12,102 bases of DNA. It comes from Baffinella frigidus (Eukaryota > Cryptophyceae > Cryptomonadales > Baffinellaceae). The translations under genes and the position numbers were made by a program. The stretch is taken from assembly GCA_026770585.1 (NCBI GenBank), contig MU647033.1, positions 162,138-174,239 on the forward strand. Direction: 5' to 3'. A model generated the notes under the pieces. That model saw nothing but the letters and a program-made list of their open reading frames with translations, was not told the origin of the DNA and did no database searches. Below, in pieces: positions 9,301 through 12,102 of the stretch. Each line of letters opens with the position of its first letter. Within the stretch, counting starts at the first letter, position 1.

Positions 9301-10628
9301 TTTAGGTTTTAGGTTTTAGGGTTTAGGGTGTAGGGTCTAGGGTTTAGGGTTGCACGCCGAGATGATTTAGAGTTTAGGGCTTAGAGTTCAGGGCTTTAGG
9401 GTGTAGGTTGTAGCCTCTCTGAGACGACGGTCTGGGAGGCCGAGCTTTACGAGCAGCCCCGACGTGAAGTCCTTGAGCTTGCCGAACCGCGCCTGCGAGC
9501 GCGTAGCGATGCGAGAGAGAGAAAGAGAGAGAGAGTGAGATAGGGCAGGGCATGCGAGAGGACAGGAGGAGGCACATAGGAGAGGAGAGGAGGAGAGGAG
9601 AGGGCAGGGGGGAGGGCAGACAGCGGTAGGGGGAGGGGACACGCCTGCCCCAGCAACTTGCCGCTCTGCGCGAACTTCGCGTTGCCCTGCTCCGCGCCGC
9701 TGTCCCCGTCGCAGAATTGCCCCAGGTCCGCATCGCGCATGCTCTCCAGGTGCGCTAGTGGGGTCTCCGGCACCTTCCCGGGAAGAAACTCCGCCGCCGC
9801 CCAAGCCACGTGCACCCCCGTCAGCGCCTGCTCCTTGCACGTCACTTCCCACTCCCGCACGAGCCTCGCTTCAAACTGCTGAAACGTCGTGGCGCTCTCG
9901 AACACCACCTCCACCCGCAGCCCAAGCTCGACGTGTAGCTCGTTGAGCAGGCCGCTCGCCACCCACTCCTCCTCGTCAACCGTGCCGTCCTGGGTTAAGC
10001 TTCAGGGTTAGGGTTTGGGATTTTAGGGTGCGGGGTTTTTTATGGGTACAGGGCATAAGTTCAGGGTTTTGGGGTCCCTCCCGCTCACCTTGTTCAGGTC
10101 CATCTTGTCGAAAACCTCGCGCAGCTTGGTACGGAGCTCCTCGGTAGTCTCCCAACTTCCTTCGGAGGACGCGAACAGGGCTTTCGCCGCTGCCCCGCTC
10201 GCGCCCTCCTCGCTACCAGCTTCCTTCAAGTCCGCCTCGGCCTGCGCCAGCCGTGTGCGCAGCTCCGCCGCCACCTTCCCCACCTTCTCCAGTTCCACCG
10301 GCACATGCCTCAGCTCCTTCTCCACCTCCCGCACCCGGTCCTCCAGCGAAAGGACAGGATGGTCAAGAGGCTTTCCCGGCGCAAGCCCATTCCCCTCGGC
10401 GACCCTGTTGTCCACCTGAGACACCTCCCGACCGGGGGACGTGAAAGAGGGGTGGAGAAATAGTTTGTGACACGAAAAGGGGAGAACAGCCTCCTCCGCC
10501 TCGCTCGCGGCCTTGTCAGGCCCAACTGCGCGCATCATTTCGCGGACGAAGCGCAACCTGCAGCAGCTCCTTCTTGTGTTCCTGCTCAGCACCCAACGCC
10601 CCGCCCCAACTTACGGCGTATGCTTCAT
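3256..10628 (-). CDS. Multi-exon gene: EF-hand, TPR, coiled-coil and HEPN-like protein (about 19 exons)
   Basis: This is a spliced gene model joined from exons listed separately below. The exons share one strand, and nearly every junction keeps phase: 0/0, 2/2 at the coiled-coil exons, and 1/1 at the HEPN exons. The summed model is about 2487 nt, a whole number of codons. Domain order is acidic coiled coil, EF-hand, unknown region, TPR pair, weak ankyrin-like stretch, long charged coiled coil, HEPN-like C-terminus. No signal peptide is seen. The only hydrophobic run is short, in exon 16. It is likely a soluble calcium-binding scaffold with a putative RNA-acting domain; that role is inferred from domains only. 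Weak points are the N-terminus, the 9260-8451 interval where one small exon is uncertain, and two donors that would have to be GC. It could be two adjacent genes split near 9000, but continuous phase and strand argue for one. Confidence 0.62.
3428..3600 (-). CDS. Exon 18: HEPN-like catalytic-motif helix
   Basis: A 173-nt exon starts after CTCCACGCAG: GEPVVVDALKKLGNSRAKIK, then HLVYEKQRLADADFKAQWEA, VVDSLEAI. It contains R-A-K-I-K-H, the R-x4-H spacing of HEPN ribonucleases, with Ala where Asn, Asp or His usually follows the Arg. The downstream D-A-D-F-K-x-x-W helix fits the final helix of DZIP3-type HEPN domains. HEPN domains act in RNA cleavage or binding and in innate immunity and stress proteins; activity here is inferred only. 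It ends CAG before GTCAAA in phase 0. Confidence 0.72.
3601..3954 (-). other. Intron between exons 17 and 18
   Basis: A 354-nt interval from GTAGCT to CTCCACGCAG, phase 1. The plus-strand open frames here have no protein-like pattern. No repeat recognised. Confidence 0.6.
3955..4023 (-). CDS. Exon 17: HEPN-like domain, first helices
   Basis: A 69-nt exon starts after GGCGCAG and ends before GTAGCT, phase 1/1. It completes the Gly codon, then reads ESKEWDVTLLTQILSVQSGY, CK. The Glu-Trp-Asp-x-Thr-x-Leu motif is characteristic, as I recall it, of the DZIP3-like HEPN family, where this helix precedes the Rx4H helix. Confidence 0.72.
4024..4340 (-). other. Intron between exons 16 and 17
   Basis: A 317-nt interval, GTTTGC to GGCGCAG, phase 1. 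Three AACTTCAC copies lie at about 4040-4087 on the plus strand. Nothing else recognised. Confidence 0.6.
4341..4521 (-). CDS. Exon 16: N-terminal part of HEPN-like domain
   Basis: Sixty codons plus one base start after TTGGCGCAG. The exon begins with a short hydrophobic run (PAALLAIFLF), then KWRETTGEEWADGRECGGKL. It ends KIRT plus G before GTTTGC, phase 1. The order Trp, Thr-Gly-x-x-Trp, Gly-x-x-Leu-Leu, then (with exon 17) Gly-x-x-x-x-Trp-Asp matches my recollection of the region ahead of DZIP3-type HEPN domains. A GTAAGC inside the exon (about 4437) is an alternative donor, but no good in-phase acceptor follows it. Confidence 0.62.
4757..4891 (-). CDS. Exon 15: coiled coil leading into the C-terminal domain
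   Basis: Forty-five codons start after CTACACCAG: EEEKARKAAEKQAEEDVKLE, then AADRARALAETKEQNFARQN, RLLDE, before GTCGAC. Phase 0/0. It is a typical charged coiled coil that ends immediately before the folded C-terminal domain. Confidence 0.82.
4892..5368 (-). other. Intron between exons 14 and 15 with CT/CA microsatellite
   Basis: A 477-nt interval from GTCTCG to CTACACCAG. It holds a compound (CT)n(CA)n(CTCA)n microsatellite at about 4965-5013. No coding exon recognised. Confidence 0.65.
5369..5458 (-). CDS. Exon 14: coiled coil
   Basis: Thirty codons, AKEQRLKKSQEEKAKRVAAR then ESQEADKKNK, start after TCTCACAG and end before GTCTCG, phase 0/0. The donor hexamer is the same as that of exon 13. 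Strongly basic and acidic, helical. Confidence 0.78.
5459..5994 (-). other. Intron between coiled-coil exons 13 and 14
   Basis: A 536-nt interval bounded by GTCTCG and TCTCACAG. It contains a minus-strand copy of the dispersed RQLW-type repeat (near 5948-5910). I see no convincing extra exon. Confidence 0.6.
5995..6075 (-). CDS. Exon 13: coiled coil
   Basis: Twenty-seven codons start after GGCGCAG (or three bases later after CAGCAG): QALRKQKDEAEKILAEKIAE and EARKADK. It ends before GTCTCG, phase 0/0. Heptad-rich, with no stops. Confidence 0.78.
6175..6246 (+). repeat. 18-bp minisatellite in intron
   Basis: Three direct copies of an 18-bp unit (AAATGTGGACACCCGGCC and variants) at 6193-6210, 6211-6228 and 6229-6246, with a partial decayed copy just before. 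It lies in the 353-nt intron between exons 12 and 13 and has no visible coding role. Confidence 0.85.
6429..6468 (-). CDS. Exon 12: short coiled-coil exon
   Basis: A 40-nt exon starts after GAACAG. One base completes the Arg codon from exon 11, then IMEEERLQAAEER, then donor GTACAG. The acceptor region is the same duplicated sequence that precedes exon 11. It takes the gene from phase 2 back to phase 0, which the next exon requires. Confidence 0.72.
6463..7276. repeat. Tandem duplication of an intron-plus-exon unit
   Basis: Two direct copies, about 6463-6886 and 6887-7276, share the GTTCGGAGTCGGGGGATGAG start, TGAGGGTTTGGG-type repeats, GGATTGCCAGGTGGAA, CGGTCGGATTTCTAGAAGCA, CTAGACTTGAGTCGGTCCAG, and the coiled-coil exon. 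The main differences are a roughly 24-bp insertion in the first copy (near 6702-6725) and small indels. The duplication created exons 10/11 and matching introns of 272 and 298 nt. Confidence 0.9.
6767..6892 (-). CDS. Exon 11: duplicated coiled-coil block
   Basis: A 126-nt exon starts after GAACAG and ends before GTGTCC, phase 2 at both ends, so it can be duplicated without frameshift. After IIS it repeats the last 39 residues of exon 10 with only three substitutions (V to A, C to R, E to K). The composition is Ala/Glu/Arg/Lys with heptad spacing, predicting a long single alpha helix or coiled coil. Confidence 0.8.
7165..7484 (-). CDS. Exon 10: weak ankyrin-like stretch and first coiled-coil block
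   Basis: An open frame runs from acceptor AAAGACAG (or a later one, start 7409) to donor GTGTTC at 7164, ending in phase 2. The middle, SDGQIPLAERNGHKGLARAL, resembles the first half of an ankyrin repeat. The matching second half of an ankyrin repeat (GHEEVARVLLDASADV) sits just upstream, at about 7477-7430, in a different frame. The last 39 codons are a charged coiled coil (DARREAAAKEAAESERGRIL ... EKESER), nearly identical to exon 11. The 5' boundary is uncertain; the coiled-coil part is firm. Confidence 0.65.
7512..7611 (+). repeat. GAG/GGA purine tract in intron 9
   Basis: About 100 bp of almost pure purine on the plus strand, with a (GAG)n core at 7526-7577. On the gene's sense strand it is a long polypyrimidine run directly after the exon 9 donor and ahead of the exon 10 acceptor. 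It could form H-DNA and may aid splicing; both are inference. Confidence 0.85.
7613..7669 (-). CDS. Exon 9: helix B of the same TPR
   Basis: Nineteen codons, ATADLERVLEINPSHKEAK, start after AAACCAG and end before GTCCCT. ADLERVLEINP is a near-consensus TPR helix B with the closing Asn-Pro. The join to exon 8 gives a TPR with correct spacing, which is strong evidence that the TTTAGGG stretch between them is a true intron. Confidence 0.88.
7670..7777 (-). repeat. Intron made entirely of telomere-like repeats, splitting a TPR
   Basis: A 108-nt intron from GTCAACCC to AAACCAG. Apart from the splice ends it is all TTTAGGG-like units on the plus strand (TTTAGGG, TTTTAGGG, TTTAGGA, TTCAGGG, TCTAGGG). 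The flanking exons join into one correct TPR, so the repeats are transcribed and must be removed. Confidence 0.85.
7778..7828 (-). CDS. Exon 8: helix A of next TPR
   Basis: Seventeen codons, ALFQRAILRRELGGFTS, start after CTCAAGCAG and end TCG before GTCAAC, phase 0/0. This is TPR helix A and the inter-helix turn. Exon 9 supplies helix B, so one 34-residue TPR is split exactly at the turn by an intron made of telomere-like repeats. Confidence 0.85.
7829..8354 (-). other. Intron 7
   Basis: A 526-nt interval between TPR exons 7 and 8. It contains scattered short telomere-like pieces (7965-7990, 8128-8160, 8321-8341) and a plus-strand copy of the RQLW-type dispersed repeat (7891-7935). No further exon of the minus-strand gene is convincing. 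Confidence 0.6.
8355..8450 (-). CDS. Exon 7: TPR repeat
   Basis: Thirty-two codons start after ATGCAG and end before GTCTGC. The sequence has a classic TPR signature: TNRALALSKMGDHKGAV, then DDALSFDPYNEE. The Arg-Ala pair, the Gly in the helix A-B turn, the Ala at the start of helix B, and the terminal Asp-Pro all sit at consensus positions. This type resembles TPRs of co-chaperone-like proteins, which bind peptide tails of partners. Both flanking introns carry telomere-like sequence. Confidence 0.88.
8451..8912 (+). repeat. Large interstitial telomere-like block (TTTAGGG and variants)
   Basis: About 460 bp of head-to-tail 6-8 bp units: TTTAGGG, TGTAGGG, TTCAGGG, TTTCGGG, TTGAGGG. It is G-rich on the plus strand throughout. 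It lies within the intron upstream of the first TPR exon (8450); the intron acceptor is in the last unit (CCTAATGCAG). Variant units occur in short runs (TGTAGGG x4 near 8600; TTCAGGG x3 near 8750), indicating local amplification after divergence. Strong G-quadruplex potential on the template strand. Confidence 0.9.
9041..9076 (-). CDS. Candidate small exon between the unknown domain and the TPRs
   Basis: Twelve codons (QNATRALKLVCL) lie between GAGGAGCAG and donor GTAAAA, phase 0 at both ends, so the model stays in frame with or without it. An upstream open stretch at 9157-9113 (IRQLWTENEPVLIKL, then GTGAGC) would fit as the residues leading into the first TPR. It lacks an AG acceptor and belongs to a repeat family seen elsewhere in the window, so it is not included here. 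Confidence 0.3.
9222..9260 (-). CDS. Exon 5: short in-phase exon
   Basis: Thirteen codons (AMQREHCMRGDSK) lie between acceptor GAAGCAG at 9261 and donor GTGCCT at 9221, phase 0 at both ends. The preceding intron is made of degenerate TTTAGGG repeats. The exon is short, so support comes from splice sites, phase and continuity with exon 4. Confidence 0.45.
9261..9414 (-). repeat. Telomere-like repeat tract in intron 4
   Basis: Degenerate TTTAGGG/TGTAGGG/TTTAGAG units fill most of this 154-bp interval between exons 4 and 5. On the sense strand it reads CCCTAAA and ends CCCCTGAAGCAG at the exon 5 acceptor. Confidence 0.7.
9415..9492 (-). CDS. Exon 4: continuation of unrecognised domain
   Basis: After a sense-strand CT-rich tract and GCTCGCAG, an exactly 26-codon frame reads ARFGKLKDFTSGLLVKLGLP then DRRLRE. 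It ends before GCTACAACC, so the donor would again be GC. Of the three phases this is the most protein-like. The following exon continues it smoothly (RLRE then AMQREHCM). From memory it weakly resembles a glycine/leucine-rich stretch before a Met-x-x-Glu-His motif in multidomain algal proteins. That is a resemblance only. Confidence 0.5.
9514..9640 (+). repeat. Purine-rich microsatellite in intron 3
   Basis: GAGAGAGAAAGAGAGAG at about 9514-9540, then GAGGAGAGGAGAGG repeats to about 9640. The sense strand is a CT tract running up to the exon 4 acceptor. Confidence 0.85.
9645..9989 (-). CDS. Exon 3: second half of EF-hand plus unrecognised domain
   Basis: The exon begins after CCCAG at 9990 with DGTVDEEEWVASGLLNEL. 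Joined to exon 2, the loop reads D-L-N-K-D-G-T-V-D-E-E-E. It has acidic or polar ligands at positions 1, 3, 5, 9 and 12, Gly at 6 and Val at 8, so it is a complete canonical EF-hand. The following 100 residues (for example LGLRVEVVFESATTFQQFEA and TPLAHLESMRDADLGQFCDG) are clearly protein-like, but I cannot assign a family. The 115-codon exon has no stop. Its donor is uncertain: phase 0 requires CAG followed by GCGTGT, a GC-type donor. A GT two bases further on would break the frame into exon 4. Confidence 0.78.
9990..10088 (-). repeat. Intron with telomere-like repeats (between the EF-hand halves)
   Basis: A 99-nt intron from GTGAGC to CCCAG. The plus strand shows TTCAGGGTTAGGGTTTGGGATTTTAGGG-type units. 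On the sense strand it ends in CCCTAACCC ... CCCAG, so the repeat itself supplies a CTAAC branch-like site and pyrimidines before the acceptor. That this is an intron is proved by the EF-hand reading across it. Confidence 0.8.
10089..10581 (-). CDS. Exon 2: acidic coiled coil and first half of EF-hand
   Basis: The open frame runs to AAG followed by donor GTGAGC at 10088. The start is after GAGCAG (10581) or CTGCAG (10557); both are in frame. The first part includes FVREMMRAVGPDKAASEAEE. The middle third (VLPFSCHKLFLHPSF) is less convincing and may be a further in-frame intron ending at GTGTCTCAG. The rest is a heptad-rich coiled coil (LEDRVREVEKELRHVPVELE, then AAELRTRLAQAEADLKEA). It ends ELRTKLREVFDKMDLNK, the entering helix and first Ca-ligand positions of an EF-hand completed by exon 3. 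Confidence 0.72.
10615..10628 (-). CDS. Putative first coding exon (start codon)
   Basis: ATG at 10628-10626 sits in GTCGCCATGA, a good eukaryotic start context with G at -3 and A at +4. After only 14 coding nt (MKHT plus CC) comes GTAAGT, a perfect donor and the best in the window. It ends in phase 2. The acceptors at 10582 and 10558 both restore the same long frame. The stop of an upstream paralog lies 449 bp away, so the gene has to begin in this interval. A start inside exon 2 (ATG codons near 10540) remains possible. Confidence 0.4.
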
Positions 10629-11077
10629 GGCGACTGCCCGCGGGTCCGCAGAGCAATCACATTCATGCGCCCCCTTCCTAGTCTGCATGCAGCATGCGCG
10701 GTGGGGGAAATCCCTCTCCCCGCGCTCCCAAGCCTCTTCTGGAACCCTGCTACCTTGTTCTCCCACCCAGCGCCGACGGACCTTTGTAGGATCCTGTTGG
10801 CGAGGACGTGTCGCGTCTTCGAAAGACTCTGTCGACGGCGCCGAGGTGGGACCTCCTCACGTCGGCTCGAGGAAAGTGTTCACTTTCTCATCGTGGTCAG
10901 AGATTTTCTTGACCAATCCGCACAACCTTAGACGTGAAAGGGTGTCAATTAAAAGTCAATTCAGAGGTGAGATATGAGCCACCGACCTTATGTTGATCGA
11001 TTTTCTGGGAGCAGGGTAGGAGTTGACTTTGATTTGACCCCCCGGTAATACAGCCCAGAACGTACCACAAACGGAGC
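10629..11077. other. Intergenic region between tandem paralogs
   Basis: This 449-bp gap lies between the stop of the upstream paralog and the putative ATG of the main gene. It should hold the upstream gene's 3' UTR and the main gene's promoter and 5' UTR. I see no convincing TATA box or polyadenylation signal. Longer open frames here on the plus strand look like chance translations. Confidence 0.5.
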
Positions 11078-11167
11078 TCATCCGTAGATCGTTCCCATCT
11101 CCTCAAGAGTGCAGTGGGCGTGGCCTTCGATGTGACTGTCATACACAGCAGCAAAGAACCACAGCAC
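11078..11167 (-). CDS. Terminal exon of an upstream tandem paralog (partial gene)
   Basis: The frame reads VLWFFAAVYDSHIEG, then HAHCTLEEMGTIYG and TGA. It is homologous to exon 19 (LEEMGTIYG plus stop identical). The likely acceptor is AACAAG at 11168, phase 0 like exon 19. The rest of this paralog would lie to the right. I could not find its HEPN exon in the remaining 935 bp, so a long intron is implied. It is a gene or a pseudogene remnant; the conserved residues and intact stop favour a gene. Confidence 0.6.
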   Translation of the reverse strand: MLWFFAAVYDSHIEGHAHCTLEEMGTIYG

Positions 11168-11707
11168 CTTGTTAATAATCATCGAGGCGACGTCCCGTGG
11201 CTATGCATCCCCGCGTGGTCTGCGCTCGAAACTCCAGCTCGACGGTGTACGGATCCAGTCCGGGCTGAGGTAGCAATCCCGAAACCTACGTGGGTTGCAC
11301 GCAGGTTGCCCCGGGGGGCAGGTGCCGGCGCCTTTGCGTTTGGGCGTTTGGGGCTTGCAAACACATGCAGAAGCCCAGTTTGCCCAGCGTGGGTGCGCGA
11401 CGGCCCAGTGCTCGTATCAGAGCACGCAAGGTTGTCGATCCACAAGGATACCAGCAACACGACGACACCCAGTCCCTTTCGGGTCGATGCGCCATCAACT
11501 GGTGCGCCATGGCGCATCAACCCAGAGGCCTCCTGCAGGAGGCCTCTCGTACAGGGGGGGGCCGCAGGTCCACACGCAGAGGACTACCAAGCAACGGTAC
11601 CAGGAGGGTCGGCCCCGAACGGAAGTGGGTAGGCACCGCCGCGGTCTAGCTTTGGGGTAGCAGCGTAGCATGGGACCACTTGATTGAGAATAACCCTTAA
11701 GCGATAA

Positions 11708-11976
11708 GGCCTACGACCCTACCGTAGGCAATCCGTAGAGACATAGTGGTGGTTCCTACGGATAAGGTAACGGAAAGGTGGCCCGGCCCGATTTGGGCCG
11801 AAAATCCCTTGGTAGACCGCTGTATGGAAAGCAGAAGAAGCAGTTTACGCTACGGGCACAGGCTCCATCTTGCGGCCTTGGTCGTCGTCTTCGACAACCT
11901 CACAGGGAAACGACCCAAACGTAGGGTACTTTAGTCTACGGAATTGCCTACCGTAGGCCGTAGGGCTCCTAGGACC
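11708..11976. mobile_element. Imperfect inverted-repeat element (MITE-like)
   Basis: The left arm at 11708-11742 (CCTACGACCCTACCGTAGGC, AATCCGTAGAGAC) is partly inverted relative to 11934-11966 (GTCTACGGAATTGCCTACCG, TAGGCCGTAG). CCTAGGACC-type motifs near 11970 recall the elements at 768-1851. Boundaries are unclear. Confidence 0.45.
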
Positions 11977-12082
11977 ACTTGGCGTTTTGGTCCTACGTAG
12001 AGTTGGTGAAAGGACATTTGCTGAGAGATGGGTGTGATGAGCCAGGGCAGAAATTCAGGACACGAATCAGGACCATGCCGTG

Positions 12083-12102
12083 AGTGAGAGAGAGAGAGAG
12101 AG
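12083..12102 (+). repeat. (AG)n microsatellite at window edge
   Basis: AG dinucleotide repeat running off the right end. Confidence 0.85.

Larger units (their letters stand above)
11168..12102. other. Probable intron of the upstream paralog
   Basis: No exon of the paralog could be recognised on the minus strand. Contents are a perfect 24-bp palindrome (11524-11547), a smaller inverted repeat (GATGCGCCA ... TGGCGCATC, about 11487-11518), the MITE-like element and terminal AG repeat. Open frames of 110-170 codons here look compositional. Confidence 0.45.

Noticed and set aside
8321-9414. A functional telomere end or CRISPR-like array
   Set aside because: The repeats are degenerate, interrupted by coding exons, and there are no equal-length spacers, so this is interstitial telomere-like DNA.
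10467-10977. Two overlapping 154-codon plus-strand frames
   Set aside because: They overlap exon 2 antisense and the intergenic region; mutual overlap in different frames suggests chance openness in GC-rich DNA.
11114-11660. Plus-strand frames of 119-172 codons
   Set aside because: Composition-driven, overlapping frames with no recognisable domain, and antisense to the paralog's terminal exon at one end.

Overview
The window looks like nuclear DNA of a eukaryote, most likely a protist or alga. The reasons are intron-split coding sequence whose exon phases match, AG acceptors, microsatellites (AG, CT/CA, GAG), MITE-like inverted-repeat elements, and degenerate TTTAGGG (Arabidopsis-type telomere) repeats inside introns. 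I see no bacterial operon, ribosome binding sites, tRNA, rRNA or CRISPR. The species cannot be fixed from sequence alone. Cryptophytes, dinoflagellates and related algae are possible, judging by the TTTAGGG motif and the loose splice donors.

The main content is one large minus-strand gene, rebuilt by hand from splice sites and phase continuity. It starts at a putative ATG at 10628 and stops at TGA 3258-3256. It has about 19 exons, and the current model is roughly 830 codons. The predicted protein carries, in order: a short N-terminus, an acidic coiled coil, a canonical EF-hand split by an intron, an unrecognised region of about 115-150 residues, two clear TPR repeats, a weak ankyrin-like stretch, a long Ala/Glu/Lys/Arg coiled coil spread over six exons, and a C-terminal domain resembling the DZIP3-type HEPN fold with an R-x4-H motif. 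I read it as a possible calcium-responsive scaffold or receptor with a putative RNA-acting HEPN domain. That function is inference.

A second copy of the terminal exon (stop at 11080-11078), 449 bp upstream of the ATG, shows that a paralogous gene lies head to tail in front of this one and runs off the right edge. The gene is therefore part of a tandem family.

Several introns (around 7670-7777, 8451-8912, 9261-9414 and 9990-10088) consist largely of telomere-like repeats. On the gene's sense strand these read CCCTAAA/CCCTAAC. An exon-plus-intron unit of about 400 bp is tandemly duplicated at 6463-7276.

The left quarter (1-3255) has no gene I can support. It holds poly-G at the edge, direct repeats, AG microsatellites, a 307-bp terminal-inverted-repeat element, a family of about 117-bp TA-flanked palindromic elements, and an AT-rich nested foldback element of about 590 bp. 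The right edge (11168-12102) is probably intron of the upstream paralog with another inverted-repeat element.
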